Below, piece by piece: positions 7,775 to 15,286 of a stretch of DNA of 34,699 nt. The DNA lies in the IMG/VR virus record IMGVR_UViG_3300020171_000084, positions 1 through 34,699 of that record, one strand, 5' to 3'. Both the position numbers and the translations under genes were made by a program. This DNA comes from a virus. How positions within the stretch are numbered: the stretch's first letter is position 1; every line of letters starts with the position of its first letter. Under the pieces are notes generated by a model. That model saw nothing but the letters and a program-made list of their open reading frames with translations, did not search any database and was not told the DNA's origin.

Positions 7775-9841
7775 TTAGGTTTTCTCAACCGGTGCTGATT
7801 GCTGAGGTTTACCTTCCCTGTTGGCTTGTCCCGGTTTTTGCTCAGGTGCTGGCATTGCTGCCATAAGTTGTTGCTGATAAACCTGTGCGTGTTGCCCTGT
7901 ATGCTGCTCAAGTACATCTGCTGTCTTTTTAGCTTGTTCATCACCCTTTAGCCCTGCTTCATACACCTCCATAAATTGATTCGAATTCATAAAGTCTTGA
8001 TGTACTGATAAATGTATACTATGATTTTGCCACATCGTTACCGGTGATGGTTCAGAACTTCCTCGCATCATCCTGTCATTTTCGAGATAAGCACGCTCGG
8101 TCTGAATCTGAAGATCCTCATGAGCCGTATCTGGCATATCCCATTCGAGTAAGCGGTCAAGTTTAGCTGCATCAGGTCTACCGAACTGATCAGTTATACC
8201 GCCCATCTGGAATCTCTGCATAATTGTCTGCCGAGCCATACCTTTGTTACGCATCCAGAGATTAGTCATACGAACTTTAACTGAGCGTGAGTTGCCAAGC
8301 ATCGAACCTTTGAAGTTCTCGTACATCATGCGTTTGCCTTCGCCGGTAAATGCAATGATTCGCTCTTCGGTCAGCTTTTCAGCAGCTATGGTAAGTATCT
8401 TTTCACCCATACGCTCGAAACTTATTCGCATCAGTTCATCCAGAACCGTTAATGGAAGCAAGTCCTGATCCTGGAGGTTCTGAGCGTGCACATCTGACCT
8501 AACCCCGCTTACGGACGATCCAAGACTTGCTCCATGATAGTTCTGAACATCCTGTATTTTCTTTTCTATGAGTGGAAACGCATTCTGGAAATACGATGGC
8601 ATATCGCCAAGAGGTAAATATGACGGGGGTACATTACCTCCCCACTCAAGTATCTGATTCATATCAACTATATCAGAATTATTTATACCTGATGTATTAT
8701 GCACAAGCAATTTCTGATGTGCTTGGTCATCGGCATTCTCAGCAAGGATTGACCATAGCAGATTGTAAAGTTTCTGGAGAGGTATCTGGCGTTCTATCCA
8801 CGAGCGAGCAAAGAACTCATCTGCTTCTTTTCTGAGATGAAAATGTTCAATAGGATATGCGCCCACAAGATTAGTATACGGCCAGATATTACGGGATAAT
8901 ATCTTACTGTTGGCGACAACAACTATCATGCCATCAGGATTAATATCGGATGGTTTCTGGAAATAGATTATTTCATTTGCATATTCCATATTATGGGACT
9001 GCGCACCCATTGAATTGTTCTGCGCAATTCTCCAGAGTTCATAATAATCATGCGTACCTTGCGTTTCAGACTTTACCTTTTCACCTTTAGCGCCGTACTG
9101 TATTGCGAAATAATCCAGTGGTTGTCTCTGATGTATAATAATCCAAGGTTTGTCATCGAGTTTGTTCGTATCAAGCGGGCATATCATGTTTTGCGGAGGG
9201 AGTATATTTGCTTCTATATCACCGATAGGAGTCTTTTCTACGATTGGCTCACCATTCTCATCAAGTGCGGGAAGACCAGTTTCAGCATCCGGAACCTGAC
9301 GTGAGCGATAACGGCTGCCGTCCTCTACGTAATTCAGATATATAAACGCATTGCCAAAATTAATAAGAAGAGTTGCAAGATTTATGTAGTCCTCTGTGAA
9401 TCTCCAATTATCCCAGTAGTAGCTCAACAACGATGACCCCATACGGGCAGCCGATACATCCGCTGCATCAAGAGTCTCAGGCATAGCCTCAAACTTAGGC
9501 ATTGCCTGTGTGAGTTTGGCTACCATGTGCTCTATCCAGGGGCCGATAACATCTACCTGAATCTGTTTACGTCCCGGAGGTTCTTGCAGATGTATAAGTC
9601 TATCTTCTGTACGATGCAAGATATTGAACTGCTGACCTCGTGCAAAAGCAGCCTCAAGTAACCACTGTCGCCGCATAGTAACTGTTTCGGTAAGAAACGA
9701 ATTGCGTCTGTTTTCTATTTCCGCAGCAATGTAATCATCATCTTCTTTACCGCTGAACGCCTGACCGGATGATTTGTCGGGAGCTCCAGACATTGACGGT
9801 ACATTCCTCGGATTATAACTGTAGTTCCCGAATAGACCCAT
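7775..9841 (-). CDS. Portal protein, 688 aa
   Basis: ATG at 9841 overlaps the stop of the upstream gene (TAATG). The protein has the length and layout of podoviral portals. It has an N-terminal helical wing with TVTMRRQWLLEAAFARGQQF, a stem region with LINFGNAFIYLNYVEDGS, and a clip/stem part with FFARSWIERQIPLQKLYNLL. The C-terminus is Gln-rich (AQVYQQQLMAAMPAPEQKPG), resembling a barrel or disordered tail. Portals form the dodecameric DNA gate and terminase docking site. The order terminase-portal-scaffold-capsid is the classic one and supports the call strongly. Confidence 0.85.
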   Translation of the reverse strand: MGLFGNYSYNPRNVPSMSGAPDKSSGQAFSGKEDDDYIAAEIENRRNSFLTETVTMRRQWLLEAAFARGQQFNILHRTEDRLIHLQEPPGRKQIQVDVIGPWIEHMVAKLTQAMPKFEAMPETLDAADVSAARMGSSLLSYYWDNWRFTEDYINLATLLINFGNAFIYLNYVEDGSRYRSRQVPDAETGLPALDENGEPIVEKTPIGDIEANILPPQNMICPLDTNKLDDKPWIIIHQRQPLDYFAIQYGAKGEKVKSETQGTHDYYELWRIAQNNSMGAQSHNMEYANEIIYFQKPSDINPDGMIVVVANSKILSRNIWPYTNLVGAYPIEHFHLRKEADEFFARSWIERQIPLQKLYNLLWSILAENADDQAHQKLLVHNTSGINNSDIVDMNQILEWGGNVPPSYLPLGDMPSYFQNAFPLIEKKIQDVQNYHGASLGSSVSGVRSDVHAQNLQDQDLLPLTVLDELMRISFERMGEKILTIAAEKLTEERIIAFTGEGKRMMYENFKGSMLGNSRSVKVRMTNLWMRNKGMARQTIMQRFQMGGITDQFGRPDAAKLDRLLEWDMPDTAHEDLQIQTERAYLENDRMMRGSSEPSPVTMWQNHSIHLSVHQDFMNSNQFMEVYEAGLKGDEQAKKTADVLEQHTGQHAQVYQQQLMAAMPAPEQKPGQANREGKPQQSAPVEKT

Positions 9842-10161
9842 TAACTTATTACACCATCCTTAGTACCTATAAGTTCTATTACATCATCATCAACCACACC
9901 ATTTGTCATTGCTTTGATGTATTCTTGGTCTCTGCGTCTGTTAAGTTTATCTTCTTTAACATCGCTATCAGACGGAGCATGTTTCACCGCTGGACGAGTA
10001 GCATAGTAACTTGCACTGTCTTTTTGTACCATGATATAAGAGATGAATTCACGATTCTGCTTTGATAAGTGCCGCAAAAATGGGACTGCGCAACCGAACC
10101 CGAGAATTAAACCGAGAATTAAACTGAGAATAAAACTAACTAAATCAACCCACTGCTCCAT
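9841..10161 (-). CDS. Small membrane-anchored protein between TerL and portal, 106 aa
   Basis: ATG at 10161 has TTGGAG 8 bases upstream; a longer frame from 10359 is only a shadow of the terminase gene. Residues 4-28 (WVDLVSFILSLILGLILGFGCA) form one transmembrane helix. The rest is charged and polar, with AVKHAPSDSDVKEDKLNRRR, and probably faces the cytoplasm. The gene overlaps the 3' end of TerL by 17 bp and the portal start by one base, so it is cotranslated with packaging genes. It could tether packaging or serve in lysis; no family is recognised. Confidence 0.65.
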   Translation of the reverse strand: MEQWVDLVSFILSLILGLILGFGCAVPFLRHLSKQNREFISYIMVQKDSASYYATRPAVKHAPSDSDVKEDKLNRRRDQEYIKAMTNGVVDDDVIELIGTKDGVIS

Positions 10162-11707
10162 ATCGTGCTCCAAATATATTATCGTTATGCATACCTTGCC
10201 TGCGGATATTTTCCATGTGAAGCTCTTCCCTGCTCTTCGCAGTATCAATGCGGAAGTTTTTGAGCCAGAGAGGAAGCGCACTGAGTACATATTTAAGAGC
10301 ATCCAGAAGATGGTCACTCTGTCCCTTAGATGGTTTTTCGCTGTCTTTTGCATACTCATAAGACTTAATTTCGTTGATGAAGTTACGGCATTTCGGGTTA
10401 ACTGTGATAATACCCTTGCGAAGCATCCAACTAATCTTGGTTATACTTGACTCAATGTCGTTATCCCCATTGGTAATCGGCATGTGTATATCACGATTAT
10501 GAGCATTGCGGATGTAGGTCTCCATGATTGTTTCTGCTTGGTCGCCATTCCGCTTGTTCATAGATGGGTCGCACCTCCATGTCCTGACTCCAGCCCTATT
10601 ACCTATACTCATTGTTTCAGAAGTAGGGTAGTACATCTTCTGCTGTACTGCAATTGCTTTCAGCTTACCGTCTATTGCAGCAACCGTTTCTTCAATTGTA
10701 CTGGAATGCAGGAATAACTCATCGAAGATATGAACTGAAGGCCATGTCCCTGAGTGTTCTTCAACTGCAAAAAATATCACACCCGTAACATTAACTGAGC
10801 GGTTAGACGGCACACTTCCTGTACCGCCATGATCAATTCCAATGTATATCTTCCAAGAAGGATGCGGCACAACATTAGTCTTATTCACATGACTATTGTT
10901 AAAATCCTCAAAGATTGCACCCTCGAATGCATCCCACGAACCCTTAATGCGTCTATCATATTCACGCTTGCTTAGATTTTCTTTCTGCAATGATATGTAT
11001 TGCTTAGGTAAGAAGAGCGCATTATCAAAGGTCGAAACCTCTATCATTTTGTAGCTATCATTATATTTAGCGCGGGTATCTCTATCATTACTTACCCTGC
11101 ATTGCTCATTCTTAACAAAGCAATCGTATACCCACCCGCGCTTAGGGTTGCATGTTGCGAAGAACCCGTGAAATGGTATCTCTACAGGGGGATTAACCAT
11201 ATTACCTTTTATATCAAATCTGTTGAAATGCTTCAGCCTGAGACGCTCAAATGCTACACCCTTAAACACAGTTTCGGGAATCTGCTCAAGCTGGTCAGCA
11301 CCAGCCCACCCGATGTTATAGGAATGCAAATGTTCCATATCGTCAAAATGCGTAAAGTGTATCACCGATTCATTAACAAGTTCCAGTATGCCGTCCTTCT
11401 TATAGAACTTGCGAATCCATTGTTTGGGAATCCACTTCTTTAGTTCAGGGAAGGTTGTTTTGTAGAAGTCGGTAAGTCCGTAACGCCCCATAAGACCAAC
11501 ATTACCGGACATATCACCGAAAAACGGGGAATCGGAACACATGGCTATTGAACGCTGACAGAATGCCCAGGTCTTCCCACCACCGACACCGCCTGAGTAC
11601 AACAGAAACGGAGTCTTGTCAGTGATGAATGCGTACTGAGTTGCATTATCTCTGTTGCGTGTTATAGGTATTACATCTTCAAGATAAATATGATGGAACT
11701 TTTTCAG
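10145..11707 (-). CDS. terL: Terminase large subunit, packaging ATPase-nuclease
   Basis: The Walker A motif is SGGVGGGKT, the coupling-type motif is FFATCNP, and the RNase H-like nuclease part contains IYIGIDHGG and the late acidic site HLLDALKYVL. The frame is open only from CTG at 11707, after a TAA at 11708-11710. Its first residues (LKKFHHIYLEDVIP, then AFITDKTPFLLYSGG) look like genuine terminase N-terminus. The first ordinary start codon is TTG at 11602, only two codons before the Walker A motif begins, and would remove that part. The true start is therefore CTG or another rare codon, or a +1 frameshift from TerS, which it overlaps by 29 bp. An assembly error is also possible. Confidence 0.88.
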   Translation of the reverse strand: MKKFHHIYLEDVIPITRNRDNATQYAFITDKTPFLLYSGGVGGGKTWAFCQRSIAMCSDSPFFGDMSGNVGLMGRYGLTDFYKTTFPELKKWIPKQWIRKFYKKDGILELVNESVIHFTHFDDMEHLHSYNIGWAGADQLEQIPETVFKGVAFERLRLKHFNRFDIKGNMVNPPVEIPFHGFFATCNPKRGWVYDCFVKNEQCRVSNDRDTRAKYNDSYKMIEVSTFDNALFLPKQYISLQKENLSKREYDRRIKGSWDAFEGAIFEDFNNSHVNKTNVVPHPSWKIYIGIDHGGTGSVPSNRSVNVTGVIFFAVEEHSGTWPSVHIFDELFLHSSTIEETVAAIDGKLKAIAVQQKMYYPTSETMSIGNRAGVRTWRCDPSMNKRNGDQAETIMETYIRNAHNRDIHMPITNGDNDIESSITKISWMLRKGIITVNPKCRNFINEIKSYEYAKDSEKPSKGQSDHLLDALKYVLSALPLWLKNFRIDTAKSREELHMENIRRQGMHNDNIFGARYGAVG

Positions 11708-12257
11708 TTATTCTCACTACCTTCTGTTCAGCTTCACTAACCATATTATCATCATTATTATCAATCCAGTCACCATGATCATAATCGTTGTTTTCTTCGT
11801 CTTCTTCGTCTTCTTCGTCTTCGTAGTAATGCTCTTCTTCGCCCTCTTCATCTTCGGCAGTTGCATCTGACATGATAAGTGCGGGGGTCCTGTGGTCAAC
11901 TTCCATCTTATCTTTCGGTTTTCTGCCTATCTGATACATTAAATCTATAGCGGCTTTGCGCTGTACTTCTTCTGATTTTGCACTGTTCATCAACTTAACA
12001 AGCTTACGTGTAGCTACTAATCCCGCTTCTAAGAGTTCTTCATCTATTGTGGAGTTTACATCTACACGCTTAGCCGCACCCTGTTCAGCAAGTTCGTTCA
12101 CACGGTCCTGAAACAGCTTGGATGAGTTCCAGCGATATATTGTATGTTGACTTATATTCGCAATCTTAGCAACATCAAGTATTGTTTTGCCAAGCGCAAG
12201 ATGAGATGCAACTAAATGCTGCATCGGGGAGAGTTTGTCTTTATGCAAGAATAACAC
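11679..12257 (-). CDS. terS: Terminase small subunit, DNA-recognition protein
   Basis: The frame opens with GTG at 12257; TTG at 12248 or ATG at 12224 are alternatives, and AAGG at about 12260 best serves the TTG. Residues 12-55 (MQHLVASHLALGKTILDVAK, then ISQHTIYRWNSSKLF) form a helix-turn-helix of the small-terminase type that recognises the packaging site. A central helical oligomerisation part follows. Near residues 137-155 lies an acidic Glu/Asp tract encoded by 9-bp CTTCTTCGT repeats. The C-terminus should contact TerL. Length (192 aa or less) fits the family. Confidence 0.8.
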   Translation of the reverse strand: MLFLHKDKLSPMQHLVASHLALGKTILDVAKIANISQHTIYRWNSSKLFQDRVNELAEQGAAKRVDVNSTIDEELLEAGLVATRKLVKLMNSAKSEEVQRKAAIDLMYQIGRKPKDKMEVDHRTPALIMSDATAEDEEGEEEHYYEDEEDEEDEENNDYDHGDWIDNNDDNMVSEAEQKVVRITEKVPSYLS

Positions 12258-12335
12258 ACCTTAGTCCAATAGTTATAGTCAGTTATAATCCTATAGCAAT
12301 TTTACTATTAATTTGGCGCAATTATTTACGGGGAT

Positions 12336-12364
12336 AATATAATACATTTTTTATGGCTTGTCAA
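12336..12364 (-). promoter_or_regulatory. Leftward promoter upstream of terminase genes
   Basis: On the minus strand TTGACA (12364-12359), a 17-bp spacer and TATATT (12341-12336) give a near-consensus sigma-70-type promoter. Transcription would start near 12,329 and leave a leader of about 70 bases before TerS. The leader contains ATAGTCAGTTATAAT-like sequence resembling the 13-bp repeat downstream of the capsid gene. Confidence 0.75.
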
Positions 12365-12435
12365 GTATTATTTTGAAAGTGTTCTAAAATATGCCACTAA
12401 TATATCATCTATATCATCGCAATCGTCAAAATCCT

Positions 12436-12612
12436 TTATCCTGCATCATAATCAAATACTCCTCGTAAACGTGAAACAGCTTTTGATTCTGTAAAGAATT
12501 TCCTGTCCTTGTGCTCTTGCTCTTTACCTATGTTGTAGCTCTCGATGGGTCTCCAATAGCCTTAGCTACATAACCCTCGACCATACTTCGCAAGGTGTTC
12601 TATCGCAATCAT
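12436..12612 (-). pseudogene. Small gene interrupted by an in-frame TAA
   Basis: ATG at 12612 follows TAAGGAA. Sixteen codons (MIAIEHLAKYGRGLCS) lead to TAA at 12562-12564. The same frame then continues for 41 coding-like codons, including YWRPIESYNIGKEQEHKDRK and FFTESKAVSRLRGVFDYDAG, to a second TAA at 12436. The composition after the stop looks like protein, not spacer. It is either a decayed small gene or a stop-codon readthrough product. It accounts for most of the apparent gap between TerS and the metallophosphoesterase. Confidence 0.45.
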
Positions 12613-12682
12613 TTATAGATATTTCCTTACCTTTTATAATTATAGTTAGGGGCATGTGGGCATCACCTCCTTTAAGGTTTGT

Positions 12683-13507
12683 CTACATATTAAACAATTC
12701 AATCCGCTTATCATAATCATAACTGAACGGTCGCAAACACACAACAACATTACCAAGTGCAGCCGGAGGAAAAGCTTTGCGCTCACCGTAACCAATCGTG
12801 TCTTGAGCGTAGGTCATCAGGTAAGAGCCGCACTGTGCTGCACGGCGCACCCATGTAATTTGTTCCGAGCCTTCAATAGCAAGACATTCGGAACGGCAAG
12901 AAACCTTCCCGTGCCCATGACCGCAGAAGAAACCAGTAGCAGTGGGGTAATAAGCAAGTACATTCTTGCAGTAACGCGACTTTGCTTCATCGGTACGTCC
13001 AGTTGCTCCCATGTGCTGAAAGATAAGTTCTACACGTTTTATTGCAGAACTACTGCCTTTGCGCTTGAATGAAAAGAGACAGTGAGCAGTTGGGAAGCCA
13101 CCAGCTACACCCATTGCCGTGAGTGTACGCTGCATACAGTTCTCCACATTTTCGCATACATTGTGTTTACCATCACCGTCTAACACGAACAGCAACTTAT
13201 CCTGTATGGGACTGAACAACTTCTCAAAATATTCCCATTCTGCGGCGATAAGTCTGTTATCGAGTTCGGCTTCCCTTGCCCACCGTGTCATGTTCTGTGG
13301 ATCGTAGCGGCAGTCACCTGGAGTTATCCCATCAATTGCATCACCGAGATGCACAGCATAATGTCCTGAATCGGCGGTGCGCTTTATGTCTCGTTTAAGC
13401 ATTGTTTCAGCAACTGATAGTGAGCCGAGATGTGTGTCTGCGAATATATCGAACCAGAATTCACCACTACGACCTTCTATTACAAAGTCATATCGTATAA
13501 CTTTCAT
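12683..13507 (-). CDS. Calcineurin-like metallophosphoesterase, 274 aa
   Basis: ATG at 13507 follows a GGGGG site. The metal-binding motifs appear in family order: FADTHLG (23-29), HLGDAIDG (53-60), LDGDGKHN (109-116, in place of the usual GNHD/E), FQHMG (163-167) and FCGHGHGK (194-201). These make a dinuclear metal centre that cleaves phosphomono- or diesters. The substrate is unknown; phage relatives are proposed to act in DNA processing or nucleotide turnover. It lies upstream of the terminase genes in the leftward block. The GDGKHN variant is atypical but keeps the His. Confidence 0.75.
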   Translation of the reverse strand: MKVIRYDFVIEGRSGEFWFDIFADTHLGSLSVAETMLKRDIKRTADSGHYAVHLGDAIDGITPGDCRYDPQNMTRWAREAELDNRLIAAEWEYFEKLFSPIQDKLLFVLDGDGKHNVCENVENCMQRTLTAMGVAGGFPTAHCLFSFKRKGSSSAIKRVELIFQHMGATGRTDEAKSRYCKNVLAYYPTATGFFCGHGHGKVSCRSECLAIEGSEQITWVRRAAQCGSYLMTYAQDTIGYGERKAFPPAALGNVVVCLRPFSYDYDKRIELFNM

Positions 13508-13516
13508 TATTTCCCC

Positions 13517-13556
13517 CAGTTCACCAGTTCACCAGTTCACCAGTTCGCCAATTCAC
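13517..13556. repeat. Five 8-bp tandem repeats
   Basis: CAGTTCAC is repeated exactly three times (13517-13540), followed by CAGTTCGC and CAATTCAC to 13556. The array lies just upstream of the metallophosphoesterase start, in its leader on the minus strand. A possible 26-codon frame (13537-13617, minus) runs into the array, but has only a weak ribosome site and is not called as a gene. Confidence 0.9.
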
Positions 13557-13623
13557 CAATAACTATTTTCTTAGTCATCCACACCCCTATCATCACTTTT
13601 GTTATTCTACTTTTCATTGGTTG

Positions 13624-13746
13624 TCACCCAACTTCTCTATGCTGATCGAGCAATCCTTCTACTATCTCAAGCAGATAATCTATCTTAGCTTGCTGTTCAG
13701 CAGTGTTATCTTCGAGTTGTTCTATTCTGTGTTCGATACTATTCAA
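13624..13746 (-). CDS. Small coiled-coil protein, 40 aa
   Basis: The frame begins with TTG at 13746, overlapping the stop of the upstream gene, with GGTGAG just upstream as a weak ribosome site. The product, MNSIEHRIEQLEDNTAEQQA and onward to REVG, has heptad-spaced Ile/Leu and many Glu/Gln, so a short coiled coil is likely. Overlap with the preceding gene suggests translational coupling. Function unknown; it may be a cofactor of the neighbouring zincin-like protein. Confidence 0.5.
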   Translation of the reverse strand: MNSIEHRIEQLEDNTAEQQAKIDYLLEIVEGLLDQHREVG

Positions 13747-14161
13747 TTCTCTCACCACTACTATTCTTCAGCATATACCTGAGTAATCGGTTAATCACTT
13801 CATGTGTCTGCTCCTCCACGGTATGCTCATCCACCTTATTGGTCAGCATCGAGTTTTTGAGATTGGCTATCAGGACTTCGAGTATCTCGTGTAGCGCAAG
13901 CCTGTTGATAATCTCTGGCTCTAACTCATCGCTTAACTTTCTATTTAGATACATCATCGCATGACGATTGCAAATAAGGTATAACGCTGCTGCACGAATC
14001 TCGGTGTCTTTATCTTCATTAAGCTCATTATGCTCGTAATCAAAGTCCCAATCCCATAGACCGAGCGCATCTCTCCAGTATTCACAACGCTCCTTGAATA
14101 GTTCGAAGTTAGTTGCTTTAGTGCAATGTGATGATTTTACTTGGGATTGATTCTTTTTCAT
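13739..14161 (-). CDS. Putative zincin-like protein with HExxE motif, 140 aa
   Basis: ATG at 14161 has AGGAGG 6 bases upstream. Residues 30-50 read WRDALGLWDWDFDYEHNELN, then a long helix (EIRAAALYLICNRHAMMYLN). The segment RLALHEILEVLI places HEILE where metallopeptidases carry HExxH, and a later EEQTHEVINRL could supply a further acidic ligand. Phage proteins of this layout are often annotated as putative metallopeptidases. Here the second His is Glu, so activity is doubtful. The call rests on motif shape only. Confidence 0.45.
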   Translation of the reverse strand: MKKNQSQVKSSHCTKATNFELFKERCEYWRDALGLWDWDFDYEHNELNEDKDTEIRAAALYLICNRHAMMYLNRKLSDELEPEIINRLALHEILEVLIANLKNSMLTNKVDEHTVEEQTHEVINRLLRYMLKNSSGERIE

Positions 14162-14351
14162 TAATTGCCTCCTGGTCTGCCTGGACTGCCTGAGTTTCCA
14201 TTGCGATTCGAGCCATGTTGAGATGCGCCTTGTAACCGTTGTAGATAAGAAAGCCCACGCTCGGTATGTCTCTCCTCCCATCTACAAACTTCTTGATTTC
14301 CTTGTACTCATCCTTCGGGATTTCTACTGTGACTTGTACAGTGTGATTCAT
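14118..14351 (-). CDS. Small ribbon-helix-helix-like protein, 77 aa
   Basis: ATG at 14351 has AAGGAG 5 bases upstream. Residues 3-12 (HTVQVTVEIP) could form the DNA-contacting strand, followed by helices DEYKEIKKFVDG and SVGFLIYNGYKAHLNMARIA. This order is that of MetJ/Arc-type ribbon-helix-helix regulators. It is the first gene behind two leftward promoters and a set of palindromic operator-like sites at 14,527-14,605, so it may autoregulate the late block. The fold assignment is tentative. It overlaps the next gene by 44 bp. Confidence 0.55.
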   Translation of the reverse strand: MNHTVQVTVEIPKDEYKEIKKFVDGRRDIPSVGFLIYNGYKAHLNMARIAMETQAVQADQEAINEKESIPSKIITLH

Positions 14352-14382
14352 ATCGTCTCCTTGTTGTTTTCATGCTCCCCAC

Positions 14383-14411
14383 AATATATATCATCCAAAT
14401 CCAGTTGTCAA
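14383..14411 (-). promoter_or_regulatory. Leftward promoter, TTGACA-17-TATATT
   Basis: On the minus strand TTGACA (14411-14406) and TATATT (14388-14383) are separated by exactly 17 bp. Initiation near 14,376 would give a leader of about 25 bases to the ribbon-helix-helix-like gene. It probably drives the packaging and structural block together with the terminase-proximal promoter. Confidence 0.8.
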
Positions 14412-14501
14412 GTATTTTTTTACAACTGAAAAATTAAAACCTTTACGCCAGCCCGCCAACGTGTCTATATATCTTTTCTGTATTTAAAGACGTGCGCGTA
14501 C

Positions 14502-14531
14502 ATTATATAGTATAAGAGGAGAAGGTGTCAG
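14502..14531 (-). promoter_or_regulatory. Second leftward promoter overlapping an operator
   Basis: On the minus strand CTGACA (14531-14526) and TATAAT (14507-14502) are 18 bp apart. The -35 element lies inside the first palindromic site (14527-14541), so a protein bound there would block or aid polymerase. This is the upstream member of a tandem pair with the promoter at 14,383-14,411. Confidence 0.55.
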
Positions 14532-14605
14532 AATCTAACAGTCAAAAAGGAATTTAGTATGTTAGATTCTGTTACTGCTACTAAATACTATGTCAGATTC
14601 TGACA
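14527..14605. promoter_or_regulatory. Three palindromic operator-like sites, about 32 bp apart
   Basis: TGTCAGAATCTAACA (14527-14541), TGTTAGATTCTGTTA (14560-14574) and TGTCAGATTCTGACA (14591-14605) are three versions of one near-palindromic 15-mer. Start-to-start distances are 33 and 31 bp, about three helical turns. The last copy overlaps the 3' end of the HNH gene, and the first overlaps a promoter -35. ATTTAGTA/TACTAAAT arms flank the middle copy. This has the form of a multi-site operator for a dimeric regulator; the cognate protein is not identified. Confidence 0.7.
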
Positions 14606-14943
14606 GTCAATCTTTTTCTGTGACTTCTAATAGCACTCCTAATTCCTTTTATTCTTTCTGACTCCTTCTCGTAGATATACCCATTCTTCATATCTGTATA
14701 AAATATAGCAAAATCCTTCTCTGTTACAAGGTTACCATATAGTTTGTGGAATTTAGAATGGCAATCTCGACATAGAACTACACCATTCCAATCAGATTGG
14801 TAATATTCTGGATACGCACATCCAGAATAAAAATGATGGACACATAGCTGTTCCTGATTTCCACAAATAGAACAAGCACTATTATTGTGTAGAAAGCTTA
14901 ATGCCCATGATGCTGAACGAATCTGGTCTGTTTTGCGTGGCAT
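14593..14943 (-). CDS. HNH endonuclease, 116 aa
   Basis: ATG at 14943 is chosen, with GGAGG 11 bases upstream; a GTG four codons earlier overlaps that site. The HNH/zinc core is complete: CSICGNQEQLCVHHFYSG, then WNGVVLCRDCHSKFHKLYG. This gives two CxxC pairs that bind structural zinc and the catalytic His-His and terminal His. The C-terminus is basic (SAIRSHRKRLTVRI) and fits DNA binding. Free-standing HNH proteins near terminases either act as homing nucleases or help TerL cut packaged DNA; context cannot separate these. Confidence 0.85.
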   Translation of the reverse strand: MPRKTDQIRSASWALSFLHNNSACSICGNQEQLCVHHFYSGCAYPEYYQSDWNGVVLCRDCHSKFHKLYGNLVTEKDFAIFYTDMKNGYIYEKESERIKGIRSAIRSHRKRLTVRI

Positions 14944-14987
14944 ACTGCATGACACCTCCGTGAAGGTTAGGGGTTAGAGGGCAAAGC

Positions 14988-15047
14988 GGTAATCCTCTCA
15001 CGGGAGAAAATGGGTGCTACCCACTGTCCCGCATTTGCGCCATTACC
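14988..15047. ncRNA. Nested stem structure in the divergent spacer
   Basis: Between the HNH and methyltransferase genes (14,944-15,286) lie three nested pairings: GGTAAT/ATTACC (14988-14993 with 15042-15047), CGGGA/TCCCG (15001-15005 with 15027-15031) and TGGGT-GCT-ACCCA (15011-15023). GCAAA (14981-14985) could also pair with TTTGC (15034-15038). It is not a tRNA. It may be a leader RNA element for the HNH gene on the minus strand or a protein-binding site. Structure is seen; function is unknown. Confidence 0.35.
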
Positions 15048-15216
15048 TATTAGACGCTTGGGAACCATAAAAGGTTTCATTTATTTTATACTGACAGTCT
15101 ATCGTATGTAATTCTTTATACGTCCGCACTCTTATTTACAAGTCCCCACCACTTATCCGCAACTGCCGACAATTTGTCTGATGTTGTCTATATTTTAATC
15201 GCATCTTATTTATTAC

Positions 15217-15245
15217 TTGACAAAATACGAGTTGCGTTGTATATT
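15217..15245 (+). promoter_or_regulatory. Rightward promoter of the early block
   Basis: TTGACA (15217-15222), 17 bp, then TATATT (15240-15245). The start site near 15,252 would leave a leader of about 35 bases before the methyltransferase. Upstream, GACAATTTGTC (near 15,169) is a small palindrome that could be an operator. Same architecture as the leftward promoters at 12.3 and 14.4 kb. Confidence 0.85.
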
Positions 15246-15286
15246 AAGAATCGTGCAAGGTAAGATGTATAAATGAGGAGTGTGCA

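Noticed and set aside
7541-7778. Rightward Cys-rich or Val-rich frames opposite the scaffold gene
   Set aside because: They arise from the 9-bp GTTGTTGCC repeat read on the other strand; the leftward scaffold frame has a good start and context.
11717-11899. Lys/Thr-rich frame opposite in phase to TerS
   Set aside because: It is an alternative-frame reading of the acidic 9-bp repeat in TerS and lacks a ribosome site.
14980-15060. tRNA gene
   Set aside because: The stems do not form a cloverleaf and there is no T-arm or CCA-type acceptor pattern.
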